Of a DNA stretch of 64,000 bases, positions 1-9,105 are shown piece by piece. Origin of the DNA: Chryseobacterium gleum (GTDB lineage Bacteria > Bacteroidota > Bacteroidia > Flavobacteriales_D > Crocinitomicaceae). Location: NCBI GenBank assembly GCA_945882095.1, contig CAMCWF010000004.1, positions 102,939-166,938 of the forward strand, written 5' to 3'. The notes under the pieces were generated by a model. The model was not told where the DNA came from. It saw only the letters and a program-made list of their open reading frames with translations, and ran no database searches. A program made the translations under genes and the position numbers. Positions within the stretch are counted from its first letter, which is position 1, and the number at the start of each line of letters is the position of its first letter.

Positions 1-2428
1 TTTCTGCAGAGCCTTTGAGGTTGATTAATTTCACCCCTTGTGCTGCCCTTCCCATCGTTCGGATGGTATCGATGTGCATCCTAATGGTAACCCCACTTTT
101 GGTGATTATCATTAAATCATCTTCATCAAATACATTCTGAATCGAGAGCAATTTACCCGTTTTATCTGTAATATTCAAAGTTTTTACCCCTTTTCCACCG
201 CGGTTTGTGATGCGATATACAGGTTCTTTGTCCTCCGGATCATTCAAATAGGTGCGTTTTCCAAATCCTTTTTCTGAAACCACCAAGATGGTTGAGAATA
301 CATCCTCGACGCAAATCATTCCAATAACTTCATCGGTTTCAGTGGTTAACGTAACCCCACGTACTCCAGAAGCATTTCTTCCCATAGGTCTAACATTGGC
401 TTCGTTAAATCGAATGGCTCTTCCTGCTGAAGTTGCCAATACAATCTCGTTCGTTCCATTCGTAAGTTTTGCTTCGAGTAATTCATCGTTTTCACGGATG
501 GAGATCGCATTGATTCCATTTGTTCTTGGACGAGAGTACGCTTCCAAGGATGTCTTTTTGATAACCCCTTGTTTGGTACACATGATAATGAAGTTGTTGT
601 TGATGTATTCATTGTCTGTCAAGTCTTGCACTTTGACATAAGCTTTAACCTTGTCGTCTTGTGGAATGTGTATCAAGTTTTGGATGGCTCTTCCTTTGGC
701 AAGTTTGTTCCCTTCAGGAATTTCGTACACGCGCATCCAGAAACAACGTCCCTTTTCAGTGAATATCAATAAGTAATTGTGATTGGTAGCCACAAAAAGA
801 TGTTCCAAGAAGTCTTTGTCACGTGTGGTGGATCCTTTAGACCCCATTCCACCACGGTTTTGAACCTTGTATTCAGCTAAATTGGTACGTTTAATATAAC
901 CAGCATGCGAAATCGTAATGACTACCTCTTCGTCTGCAATCAAATCCTCCATTCTCATTTCTGAGGCTGCGTATTCAATTCTAGAGCGACGGGCATCTCC
1001 ATATTTGTTTCGAACGTCAATTAGTTCATCCTTAATGATTTGCATTCTTCGGTCTTCGTTTGCCAAAATGTCTTTCAAGTCAGTAATCAACAACATTAAC
1101 TCATCAAATTCTGCACGAAGTTTATCTTGCTCGAGTCCTGTTAACTGACGAAGTCTCATGTCGACAATCGCACGAGTTTGAATTTCACTCAACCCAAAAC
1201 GTTCAGAAAGTCGCTCACGAGCATGATCCGGACTGTCAGAGGCCTTTATAATTTCAATGACTTCGTCAATGTTGTCGGAAGCAATGATCAATCCTTCTAA
1301 AATATGAGCACGTTCTTCAGCTTTTCGCAATTCAAACTTCGTACGGCGTACCACAACCTCATGTCTAAAAAGAATGAACTGGTCGATGATTTGACGCAAG
1401 TTTAGCATGCGCGGTCTTCCGTCAACCAAACAAATATTATTCACTGAAAAAGAAGTTTGTAGGGCAGAAAACTTATACAATTTATTCAGTACAACGTTCG
1501 CAATCGCTTCCTTTTTGATTTCAACCACGATGCGCATACCGTTTCGGTCGGATTCGTCTCTTAAATCGGAGATTCCTTCAATCTTTTTGTCATTTACCAA
1601 TTCGGCGATTTTCTTAATCATCTCCGCCTTGTTCACTTGGTAAGGAATTTCGGTAATGATGATTTGTTCGCGACCATTGGCCTCTTCAATCTCCGCTTTT
1701 CCACGGATGACAATTCTTCCACGTCCCGTTAGTAAAGCATCGCGAACCCCTTCGTATCCATAAATGATACCTCCTGTAGGGAAATCTGGTGCTTTCACAT
1801 AGGTAATAAGTGTCTCGTCATCGAGTTCTTTGTTCTCAATTACCGCGATGATTCCGTCTACGACTTCGGTCAAGTTGTGCGGCGCCATGTTTGTGGCCAT
1901 ACCAACCGCAATACCCGATGCTCCGTTGATCAATAAATTCGGTATTTTGGTAGGCATAACGCTTGGCTCCTCCAAACTGTCATCAAAATTCGGTCTGAAG
2001 TCAACGGTTTCTTTGTCCAAATCTTCCAACATCTCCTCAGCAATCTTTTTAAGCCTTGCTTCCGTGTAACGCATGGCTGCTGGACTGTCTCCATCTACCG
2101 ATCCGAAGTTTCCTTGTCCGTCAACCAATGGGTAACGCAACGACCACTCTTGGGCCATTCTTACCATAGTGTCATATACAGAGCTGTCACCATGTGGGTG
2201 GTATTTACCTAAAACTTCCCCAACGATTCTCGCTGATTTCTTGTGCGGACGATTGGAGTATACCCCTAAATCTTGCATCCCATAAAGTACCCTTCTGTGT
2301 ACAGGTTTAAAACCATCTCTTACATCTGGCAACGCCCTTGAAACAATTACCGACATCGAATAATCGATGTAAGCAGATTTCATTTCATCTTCAATGTTTA
2401 TTTGAATTATTTTCTCTCCTTCTGCCAT
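1..2428 (-). CDS. gyrA: DNA gyrase subunit A (3' end outside window)
   Basis: Type II topoisomerase subunit that cuts and rejoins DNA during ATP-driven negative supercoiling with GyrB. From ATG at 2428 the frame stays open for 809 codons to the left edge, so only the last few tens of residues are missing. The breakage-reunion domain has the catalytic tyrosine at about residue 121 in [10 protein letters not shown]. The quinolone-resistance region reads [10 protein letters not shown], with serine and aspartate at the positions equivalent to E. coli S83 and D87, the wild-type state. A GyrA-box-like [11 protein letters not shown] lies near 185-220 in the DNA-wrapping C-terminal domain. It diverges from clpC, and a perfect TAnnTTTG promoter element sits 38 bp upstream of the start. 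Confidence 0.97.
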   Translation of the reverse strand, partial: MAEGEKIIQINIEDEMKSAYIDYSMSVIVSRALPDVRDGFKPVHRRVLYGMQDLGVYSNRPHKKSARIVGEVLGKYHPHGDSSVYDTMVRMAQEWSLRYPLVDGQGNFGSVDGDSPAAMRYTEARLKKIAEEMLEDLDKETVDFRPNFDDSLEEPSVMPTKIPNLLINGASGIAVGMATNMAPHNLTEVVDGIIAVIENKELDDETLITYVKAPDFPTGGIIYGYEGVRDALLTGRGRIVIRGKAEIEEANGREQIIITEIPYQVNKAEMIKKIAELVNDKKIEGISDLRDESDRNGMRIVVEIKKEAIANVVLNKLYKFSALQTSFSVNNICLVDGRPRMLNLRQIIDQFILFRHEVVVRRTKFELRKAEERAHILEGLIIASDNIDEVIEIIKASDSPDHARERLSERFGLSEIQTRAIVDMRLRQLTGLEQDKLRAEFDELMLLITDLKDILANEDRRMQIIKDELIDVRNKYGDARRSRIEYAASEMRMEDLIADEEVVITISHAGYIKRTNLAEYKVQNRGGMGSKGSTTRDKDFLEHLFVATNHNYLLIFTEKGRCFWMRVYEIPEGNKLAKGRAIQNLIHIPQDDKVKAYVKVQDLTDNEYINNNFIIMCTKQGVIKKTSLEAYSRPRTNGINAISIRENDELLEAKLTNGTNEIVLATSAGRAIRFNEANVRPMGRNASGVRGVTLTTETDEVIGMICVEDVFSTILVVSEKGFGKRTYLNDPEDKEPVYRITNRGGKGVKTLNITDKTGKLLSIQNVFDEDDLMIITKSGVTIRMHIDTIRTMGRAAQGVKLINLKGSAE

Positions 2429-2465
2429 GTTATTTAATATTCCGTGTTCATTATTTTGTAATAAG

Positions 2466-2473
2466 CAAAGATA
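2466..2473 (-). promoter_or_regulatory. gyrA promoter -7 element (TATCTTTG)
   Basis: Read on the minus strand this is TATCTTTG, an exact match to the Bacteroidota -7 consensus TAnnTTTG. It lies 38 bp upstream of the gyrA ATG. A TTG about 22 bp further upstream could serve as the -33 element. Confidence 0.6.
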
Positions 2474-2607
2474 ACCATATCGCTAAGGATAAAATCAATG
2501 TTAAGAATAAATTACTAACAAAAAGAGACTTTTTATGTGGAAAAGTTGGGATTCAAAACCCTTCGATTTACTTGTTGGCTAAACGTACCGTAAATAAAAT
2601 TTAACCT

Positions 2608-2615
2608 TATATTTG
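2608..2615 (+). promoter_or_regulatory. clpC promoter -7 element (TATATTTG)
   Basis: Exact TAnnTTTG match 18 bp before the clpC ATG, leaving a leader of roughly a dozen bases. I saw no clear TTTG -33 partner at the expected distance. Confidence 0.55.
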
Positions 2616-2632
2616 TCGATATTTACATTATT

Positions 2633-5155
2633 ATGGAAGCTAAGTTTTCACCACGTGTGAAAGATTTGATTCGGATCAGTAGGGAAGAGGCGATTCGTCT
2701 TAAGAGTGAATTTGTAGCTCCCGAACATTTGTTGTTGGCTTTGCTCAAATTAAATGAAGGCAAAGGACATAAATTATTGGTGGAATTTGACATTTCCTTT
2801 GAGGTTTTAGAGAAAGAGCTTACCAAGGTTTTAAAACAAACGGGACATCCAACGGGTTTTATACCCACGAGCCTTCCTCTTCTAAAACAAACAGAGAAAA
2901 TCATTAAACAATCCTTCCTTGAATCGAAACTGTTTAAAGCTCAGGTTATTGGTACAGAGCACATTTTGCTAACCATTTTGAAACACGAGGATTGTGCGGC
3001 TTGCAAAATATTAAACAAGTACGGAATCCTTTATGAGAACACGAAAGACGAATATGAAACCATGATAGACGAAAAAAAGACACCTAGGGCAGAATTCCCT
3101 GGAAGCAATGATGAGGATGAAACGACTTCCACACCGAGAAAACCGACAGATACAAAATCTAAAACACCTGTGCTGGATAATTTTGGACGCGATTTAACAA
3201 AAATGGCTGAGTTGGGAAGACTTGATCCCATTGTAGGAAGAGAAAAGGAGATTGAGCGCGTAAGTCAAATCTTATCCAGAAGAAAAAAGAACAACCCCAT
3301 ACTTATTGGTGAACCAGGCGTTGGTAAAAGTGCCATCGCAGAAGGTCTTGCCTTGCGAATTGTTCAGCGCAAAGTTTCAAGAATCCTATTCGACAAAAGG
3401 GTAGTTTCGTTGGACTTGGCTTCGTTGGTCGCGGGTACAAAATACCGTGGTCAATTTGAAGAGCGTGTGAAAGCAGTCATGCAAGAGTTGGAAAAAAATC
3501 CAGACATCATTTTGTTCATCGATGAAATCCATACCATTATTGGCGCAGGAAGTGCCAGTGGTTCGCTTGATGCTTCAAATATGTTTAAGCCAGCGTTGGC
3601 AAGAGGAGAGCTTCAAGCAATTGGAGCGACAACCTTAGACGAATACCGTCAATACATTGAGAAGGATGGCGCATTGGAGCGAAGGTTTCAAAAAGTAATA
3701 GTAGAACCAACCTCCATTGAGGAAACCATTCAGATTCTAACGAACATCAAAGAAAAGTATGAAGACCACCATTCGGTAACCTACACTCCGGAAGCCATCG
3801 CTGCCTGTGTGAAGTTAACCGAACGTTACATTACCGATCGTCATTTGCCAGACAAAGCCATCGATGCATTGGATGAAGTGGGATCAAGGGTACACATTAC
3901 CAATATCAATGTTCCTAAAGAAATTGTAGCGCTTGAAGCTGAAATAGAAAGCATTAAGGCAAAGAAAAGTGAGGTTATCAAAGCTTCTCAATATGAAAAA
4001 GCCGTTGAATATCGCGACGCTGAAAAGAAATTGACTGATGTATTAGAGGAGGAGAAGAAAAAATGGGCGGAGGCCTCTAAAAACAACAAAATCACGATTA
4101 CCGAAGAGGATGTCGCAGAAGTTGTTTCCATGATGAGTGGAATTCCATTGACTAAAGTGAATCAATCCGAATCAGGGAGATTGGTAAATATGGCAGATTC
4201 GCTGAAAGGAAAAGTAATTGGACAAGATGAGGCAGTCGCAAAAGTGGTTAAGGCGATTCAAAGAAACCGAGCAGGACTTAAGGATCCCAACAAACCCATT
4301 GGTTCATTCTTTTTCCTAGGCCCCACAGGTGTTGGAAAAACACAATTGGCAAAAGTACTTGCAAAATATTTGTTTGATTCTGACGATGCTTTGATCCGAA
4401 TCGACATGTCGGAGTATATGGAGAAGTTTAGCATTTCTCGTTTGGTAGGAGCGCCTCCAGGGTATGTTGGGTATGAAGAAGGTGGACAATTAACTGAGAA
4501 AGTTAGAAGAAAACCCTATTCTATCATCCTATTAGATGAAATCGAAAAAGCACATCCTGATGTATTCAATTTGTTATTGCAAGTCTTGGATGACGGACAC
4601 ATGACAGATGGTCTGGGAAGGAAAATTGATTTTAAGAATACCATTCTAATAATGACTTCCAACATCGGCGCACGTCAGTTACAAGATTTCGGTACCGGCG
4701 TAGGTTTTGGTACAAAGGCACAAGAAGAATCGAAAATTGAAAACAGTAAATCGGTGATTCAAAATGCGTTGAGGAAAGCCTTCTCTCCAGAGTTCTTAAA
4801 CCGTGTAGATGACATGATTATGTTTAACACATTGTCACGCGAAAACATACACAAAATCATTGATTTGGAATTGGAGAAATTGTACATCCGTATCAAGTCA
4901 CTTGGTTATACTGTTGTATTGTCTGAAAAAGCCAAGGATTTTATTTTAGAGCGGGGATACGATGAGAAGTTTGGTGCACGTCCTTTGAAAAGGGCCATTC
5001 AAAAATTCATCGAAGACCCACTTGCTGAAGGCATTATCAACTCGGATTTACACGATGGTGATGTAATTGAATTGGATAAAGAAGATGGTAAAGAGGAGCT
5101 AACCTTGAATGTAAAGAAGGTTAAGCCTAAGAAACCAAGTTCCAAAAAGGATTAA
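2633..5155 (+). CDS. clpC: ATP-dependent Clp protease ATP-binding subunit ClpC
   Basis: Hsp100 AAA+ unfoldase that feeds proteins to the ClpP peptidase. At 840 residues it has the ClpC layout: two N-terminal Clp repeats (about 1-145), D1 ATPase with Walker A GEPGVGKS at 226-233 and Walker B FIDEIH, a short middle domain around 440-480 containing a UVR-like stretch, and D2 ATPase with GPTGVGKT at 563-570 and LLDEIEKAH. A VGF tripeptide at 690-692 lies where ClpP-binding loops are found. The short middle domain separates it from ClpB. It stands alone between gyrA and a terminator hairpin. I saw no CtsR-like operator upstream, so its stress control is unclear. Confidence 0.95.
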   Translation: MEAKFSPRVKDLIRISREEAIRLKSEFVAPEHLLLALLKLNEGKGHKLLVEFDISFEVLEKELTKVLKQTGHPTGFIPTSLPLLKQTEKIIKQSFLESKLFKAQVIGTEHILLTILKHEDCAACKILNKYGILYENTKDEYETMIDEKKTPRAEFPGSNDEDETTSTPRKPTDTKSKTPVLDNFGRDLTKMAELGRLDPIVGREKEIERVSQILSRRKKNNPILIGEPGVGKSAIAEGLALRIVQRKVSRILFDKRVVSLDLASLVAGTKYRGQFEERVKAVMQELEKNPDIILFIDEIHTIIGAGSASGSLDASNMFKPALARGELQAIGATTLDEYRQYIEKDGALERRFQKVIVEPTSIEETIQILTNIKEKYEDHHSVTYTPEAIAACVKLTERYITDRHLPDKAIDALDEVGSRVHITNINVPKEIVALEAEIESIKAKKSEVIKASQYEKAVEYRDAEKKLTDVLEEEKKKWAEASKNNKITITEEDVAEVVSMMSGIPLTKVNQSESGRLVNMADSLKGKVIGQDEAVAKVVKAIQRNRAGLKDPNKPIGSFFFLGPTGVGKTQLAKVLAKYLFDSDDALIRIDMSEYMEKFSISRLVGAPPGYVGYEEGGQLTEKVRRKPYSIILLDEIEKAHPDVFNLLLQVLDDGHMTDGLGRKIDFKNTILIMTSNIGARQLQDFGTGVGFGTKAQEESKIENSKSVIQNALRKAFSPEFLNRVDDMIMFNTLSRENIHKIIDLELEKLYIRIKSLGYTVVLSEKAKDFILERGYDEKFGARPLKRAIQKFIEDPLAEGIINSDLHDGDVIELDKEDGKEELTLNVKKVKPKKPSSKKD

Positions 5156-5183
5156 TTGCAGTAACTGCAAAAGATAGGGTATA

Positions 5184-5211
5184 AAAAAAGGGGTCGTAAG
5201 ACCCCTTTTTT
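5184..5211. terminator. Bidirectional terminator between clpC and the alpha-oxoamine synthase gene
   Basis: A 12-bp perfect inverted repeat AAAAAAGGGGTC / GACCCCTTTTTT around a 4-base loop. The A and T tracts at each side let it end both clpC (rightward) and the convergent oxoamine synthase gene, whose stop is at 5232. Confidence 0.9.
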
Positions 5212-5231
5212 AATGCTTAAAAATCCTAAAG

Positions 5232-6479
5232 TTATACTTTGGCGATTTCATCGCTCATGTATTCTCCAGCTTTTAGTTTTCCAACAATTTTCGAAAAGCA
5301 TTCAATGGTATACCTTACATCTTCAAGTGTGTGAACTGCGGTCGGAATCAATCGTAAAATGATCATTCCTTTAGGTACAACTGGATACACTACCATGGAG
5401 CAGAATACATTGTAATTTTCACGCAAGTCATAAATCAAGTTGGTTGACTCAGGAATAGACCCATTCAAATAAACCGGCGTTACGCAGGTGTTTGTTGGTC
5501 CGATTTCAAATCCTTCAGCTTTCAATCCACTTTGCAACGCATGGGTAATTTCCCAAAGTTTGTCTTTTAGCTCTGGCATGGTGCGCATGAGTTCCAATCT
5601 TTTTAATGCACCAACGACCAAGGGTAGGGGCAAGGCTTTTGCAAAGATTTGTGAACGCATATTGTATCGTAAATATTCAACGACTTGGGCATCGCTTGCT
5701 ACGAATCCTCCAATTAGCGCAAATGATTTTGCAAACGTGCCAAAGTAGATGTCAATCTCATCTTGAACGCCTTGTTCTTCACCTGTGCCAGCACCTGTGG
5801 CGCCTAAGGTTCCAATGCCATGTGCATCGTCTACGAACAGCCTGAAGTTGAACTTTTGTTTCAAGGCAGCAATCTCTTTCAACTTTCCTTGGTCACCGCG
5901 CATTCCAAATACACCTTCAGTGATTACCAATATGGCGCCGCCTGTTTCATTTGTTAATTTCGTTGCGCGTTCCAATTGTTTTTCACAATCTTCAACGTCG
6001 TTGTGTTTGAATACAAATCTTTTACCCATGTGAAGACGAACACCGTCCAAAATACAAGCGTGAGATTCTGCATCGTATACAATTACATCGTGACGGTCCA
6101 CCAAGCAATCAATGGCTGAAACCACAGCTTGGTATCCGAAATTCACAAGAATGGCATCTTCTTTAGATTCAAAATCTGCCAATTCACGTTCAAGTTGCTC
6201 GTGATAATTCGAATTTCCGCTCATCATTCTTGCGCCCATGGGCATCGCGAAACCAAAGGATTTGGCTGCCATTTCATCTGCTTTACGCACTTCAGGGTGA
6301 TTCGCAAGGCCAAGGTAATTGTTCAATGACCAATTCAATTTTTCAACCCCTCGAAACACCATATGAGGACCAATATCCCCCTCTAATTTCGGGAAAGTAA
6401 AATAGCCATGAGATGCCTTTGCATGCATTCCAATGGGGCCTCTGTTCGCTTTGATTTTTTCAAAAATATCGGCTGCCAT
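5232..6479 (-). CDS. Alpha-oxoamine synthase, probable serine palmitoyltransferase
   Basis: PLP-dependent fold-type I enzyme that condenses an amino acid with an acyl-CoA and releases CO2. In Bacteroidota the likely member is serine palmitoyltransferase, the first step of sphingolipid synthesis; 2-amino-3-ketobutyrate CoA ligase is the main alternative. Counting from ATG 6479 (415 aa), visible family residues are the cofactor-stacking His140 in ESHACILDG, Asp218 and His220 in DDAHG, and the Schiff-base lysine at 251 in GTFAKSF. I chose 6479 over the upstream ATG at 6530 because a promoter element at 6509-6516 lies between them and homology-like sequence begins at MAADIFEKI. The N-terminal 50 residues are longer than in the soluble Sphingobacterium enzyme. 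Confidence 0.8.
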   Translation of the reverse strand: MAADIFEKIKANRGPIGMHAKASHGYFTFPKLEGDIGPHMVFRGVEKLNWSLNNYLGLANHPEVRKADEMAAKSFGFAMPMGARMMSGNSNYHEQLERELADFESKEDAILVNFGYQAVVSAIDCLVDRHDVIVYDAESHACILDGVRLHMGKRFVFKHNDVEDCEKQLERATKLTNETGGAILVITEGVFGMRGDQGKLKEIAALKQKFNFRLFVDDAHGIGTLGATGAGTGEEQGVQDEIDIYFGTFAKSFALIGGFVASDAQVVEYLRYNMRSQIFAKALPLPLVVGALKRLELMRTMPELKDKLWEITHALQSGLKAEGFEIGPTNTCVTPVYLNGSIPESTNLIYDLRENYNVFCSMVVYPVVPKGMIILRLIPTAVHTLEDVRYTIECFSKIVGKLKAGEYMSDEIAKV

Positions 6480-6508
6480 AATATATAGACGTGTTAAGTA
6501 AGTTTCAG

Positions 6509-6516
6509 CAAAAATA
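6509..6516 (-). promoter_or_regulatory. Promoter -7 element of the oxoamine synthase gene (TATTTTTG)
   Basis: Minus-strand TATTTTTG, an exact TAnnTTTG match 30 bp upstream of ATG 6479. It decides against the longer reading frame that begins at 6530. Confidence 0.5.
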
Positions 6517-6582
6517 AGTCTAATGAGCAATTAAGACAAATACCGGAGTTTATTTTATCAACACCAATCGTCTGAAAACGTC

Positions 6583-8031
6583 TTAATAATAGATTGCCCG
6601 ACGTACCTTACTTACGTATTTCGCAAGTCGGATCACTTGTTTTGTGTAGCCAAATTCATTGTCATACCAAGTGTACAAAACGATGTTCTTCCCATTTTTT
6701 GAAACAATGGTGGCATTGGAATCAAATACAGAGCAACAGGTATTACCAATAATGTCTGAAGATACCATTTCTGGGTCAAATGAGTAATAAATTTGATTCA
6801 CCAAATCACCATTTAAGGCTGCATTTTTAATGGTTTCGTTGATGCTTTCAAGTGTGGTTTCTTTTTCAATCTCTAGGCTTAAGATGGCCAAAGAGCCATT
6901 CGGCGTCGGTACGCGAACTGCATTGGCAGTCAGCTTATCTTGAAGGGAAGGGATTACTTTGGTAACTGCATTTCCTGCTCCTGTAGAAGTGATTACCATG
7001 TTGATTGCTGCGGACCTTCCTCTACGTACTTTTTTATGCATATTGTCCAAAAGATTTTGGTCGTTGGTATATGCATGAACCGTTTCGATGTGTCCTTTAA
7101 CTACACCAAACTTGTCGTTCACCACCTTAAGTATTGGACTGATTGCATTGGTTGTACAAGAAGCGGCAGAATATATTTTTTCATTTTCCAAATCCAAGGT
7201 TCCTTGGTTGATTCCAAAAACGATGTTGGGGATTTCTTTTCCAGGAGCTGTTAAGATTACCCTTGAAACACCTTTGGATTGAAGGTGGCGACTAAGTGCC
7301 GTTTTGTCTGTAAAAACACCCGTGTTGTCAATTACCAATGCGTTTTCAATCCCATAAAGGGTGTAATCAATTTGTTCGGGCGCAGATGCTTCAATCATGT
7401 GCACCACTTGTCCATTGATGATTAAACATTTGTTTTCAAAATCTGCATGTACGGTTCCTTTGAATGCACCGTGCACAGAGTCGTTGCTAAGCAAAGAAGC
7501 ACGTTTGATGATTTCTTTTTCCGAAGCACCTCGGGTGACAATTGCTCTCAATCGCAGTTGCTGTCCTTTTCCTGCTTGGCGAATAAGTTCTCTCGCTGCG
7601 AGTCTTCCAATCCTACCAAATCCGTATAATATCACGTCGCGTGGATTGAGTTCTCTGGATGATTCAAATTGGAATCCTTTGAGTTTGCTTTGCAGGAAAT
7701 CAGACTTAGAAGTTTCCTTGGCTTCATTTTGCCATTCATTGGCAAGTTTTCCAATGTCTAATTTTGCAGGAGCGAGGTCCATTTTGGCAATTTCACTTGC
7801 GATTTCTGAGGTGGTGAAAATATCGATGGGTTTATTTACCACTTTCGCTGCATAATCGTGAAGGTTTAAGATTTCGGAGATGGTAATGTCAATGAGGTGA
7901 TTTCTGAACAACACCAATTCAATTCCTTTTTCATAAAGCAATTCACCGACTTTCGATTGGAGTTTTACGGCTTCCCGTTCTTGTTCGATGTGATTTTTAA
8001 GTGCTTGTTCGTAACCGAGTTGATTATGCAT
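6583..8031 (-). CDS. gap: Glyceraldehyde-3-phosphate dehydrogenase, long form
   Basis: Oxidises glyceraldehyde 3-phosphate with phosphate and NAD(P)+ in glycolysis, or runs in reverse. The protein is 482 residues against about 335 for classical GAPDH. The extra length is an N-terminal helical domain of about 130 residues, after which the Rossmann motif YGFGRIGR begins near 136. The catalytic cysteine is residue 292 in ASCTTN, and the WYDNEFGY signature is present near the C-terminus. The extension contains chorismate-mutase-like helical spacing but I cannot assign it. The gene follows rpoD on the same strand but is separated from it by a terminator hairpin, so it probably has its own promoter in a very short gap. 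Confidence 0.92.
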   Translation of the reverse strand: MHNQLGYEQALKNHIEQEREAVKLQSKVGELLYEKGIELVLFRNHLIDITISEILNLHDYAAKVVNKPIDIFTTSEIASEIAKMDLAPAKLDIGKLANEWQNEAKETSKSDFLQSKLKGFQFESSRELNPRDVILYGFGRIGRLAARELIRQAGKGQQLRLRAIVTRGASEKEIIKRASLLSNDSVHGAFKGTVHADFENKCLIINGQVVHMIEASAPEQIDYTLYGIENALVIDNTGVFTDKTALSRHLQSKGVSRVILTAPGKEIPNIVFGINQGTLDLENEKIYSAASCTTNAISPILKVVNDKFGVVKGHIETVHAYTNDQNLLDNMHKKVRRGRSAAINMVITSTGAGNAVTKVIPSLQDKLTANAVRVPTPNGSLAILSLEIEKETTLESINETIKNAALNGDLVNQIYYSFDPEMVSSDIIGNTCCSVFDSNATIVSKNGKNIVLYTWYDNEFGYTKQVIRLAKYVSKVRRAIYY

Positions 8032-8052
8032 GACTTTAATTTAAAATTGTAC

Positions 8053-8081
8053 AAAATAAAAAGGCCGCTATAAAGCAGCCT
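8053..8081 (-). terminator. rpoD terminator
   Basis: Read leftward: AGGCTGC, a 6-base loop, GCGGCCT (seven pairs, one G-T), then a T-rich tract. It lies a few bases past the rpoD stop and just ahead of the GAPDH start. Confidence 0.75.
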
Positions 8082-8087
8082 AATTGG

Positions 8088-8954
8088 TTATCCTAGGTAT
8101 GATTTTAGAAGTTTATTTCTGGAAGTGTGTCTCAACCTTCGAATGGCTTTTTCTTTGATTTGACGAACGCGTTCTCTCGTTAAGTTGAATTTCGCGCCAA
8201 TTTCTTCCAAGGTAAGACCGTGATTCATTCCGATGCCAAAAAACAAACGGATGATTTCTCTTTCCTTATCCGTTAAGGTGCTTAGGGAGCGTTCGATTTC
8301 ACGTTGCAATGATTCTGCCATCAATCCTGAATCTGTTCTTGCAGTATCGTTGTTGATCATTACGTCCATGAGCGTACCGCCATCCTCGTTGGTGGTAAGT
8401 GGCGCATCCATGGATACGTGACGTCCAGAAACGTTTAAGCTTTCTTTGATTTTTTCTTCGGGAACTTCAAGTGCTTCGGCAAGTTCTTCCGCAGAAGGAG
8501 GGCGTTCGAATTCTTGTTCCAATCTTGAAAATGCCTTGTTGATTTTATTCAAGGAACCAACTTGGTTTAATGGAAGCCTAACAATTCTTGCTTGTTCTGC
8601 CAATGCCTGAAGTATGGATTGGCGAATCCACCAAACGGCATAAGAAATGAATTTAAATCCCCTTGTTTCATCAAATTTTTGAGCGGCTTTAATTAAACCT
8701 AAATTACCTTCGTTGATAAGGTCTGGTAGGGTAAGTCCTTGGTTTTGGTATTGCTTGGCAACAGAAACGACAAACCTCAAGTTCGCTCTGGTTAATTTTT
8801 CTAATGCTTTCTGGTCTCCGGCTTTGATTTTCTTTGCTAACTCTACTTCTTCTTCTGCTGTGATTAATTCTTCGCGGCCAATATCTTGTAGGTATTTATC
8901 CAAAGATTGACTCTCACGATTTGTAATGGATTTGGTTATTTTTAGTTGTCTCAT
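8088..8954 (-). CDS. rpoD: Housekeeping RNA polymerase sigma factor RpoD/SigA
   Basis: Primary sigma-70 factor of the compact Bacteroidota type (288 residues, lacking the long 1.1 and non-conserved regions of E. coli RpoD). Region 1.2 begins near residue 17 (SLDKYLQDI), region 2 holds the core-binding and -10-reading segment ([17 protein letters not shown] and [14 protein letters not shown]), region 3 follows, and region 4 ends with the helix-turn-helix [20 protein letters not shown]. Proteins of this group read the TAnnTTTG/TTTG promoters found through this window. A near-consensus TTACTTTG stands 48 bp upstream of the ATG, and a terminator follows the gene. Confidence 0.96.
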   Translation of the reverse strand: MRQLKITKSITNRESQSLDKYLQDIGREELITAEEEVELAKKIKAGDQKALEKLTRANLRFVVSVAKQYQNQGLTLPDLINEGNLGLIKAAQKFDETRGFKFISYAVWWIRQSILQALAEQARIVRLPLNQVGSLNKINKAFSRLEQEFERPPSAEELAEALEVPEEKIKESLNVSGRHVSMDAPLTTNEDGGTLMDVMINNDTARTDSGLMAESLQREIERSLSTLTDKEREIIRLFFGIGMNHGLTLEEIGAKFNLTRERVRQIKEKAIRRLRHTSRNKLLKSYLG

Positions 8955-9001
8955 TATGTAAAGATCTCTTTATTAAGGAATTATTAATGAATGTGTTGAA
9001 G

Positions 9002-9009
9002 CAAAGTAA
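9002..9009 (-). promoter_or_regulatory. Possible rpoD promoter -7 element (TTACTTTG)
   Basis: Seven of eight positions match TAnnTTTG on the minus strand, 48 bp upstream of the rpoD start. The surrounding 150 bp is AT-rich and has no gene. Confidence 0.35.
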
Positions 9010-9105
9010 AGTGAAATATTGGGTAATAAAAAATTAAAAATTGAAGAATATCAACAACTTTTCAACCGAATTGTATTAAAAACTTTTCTTCTTATTTTAC
9101 TTGTT

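Noticed and set aside
7397..7855. Plus-strand open frame of 152 codons
   Set aside because: Antisense to GAPDH.
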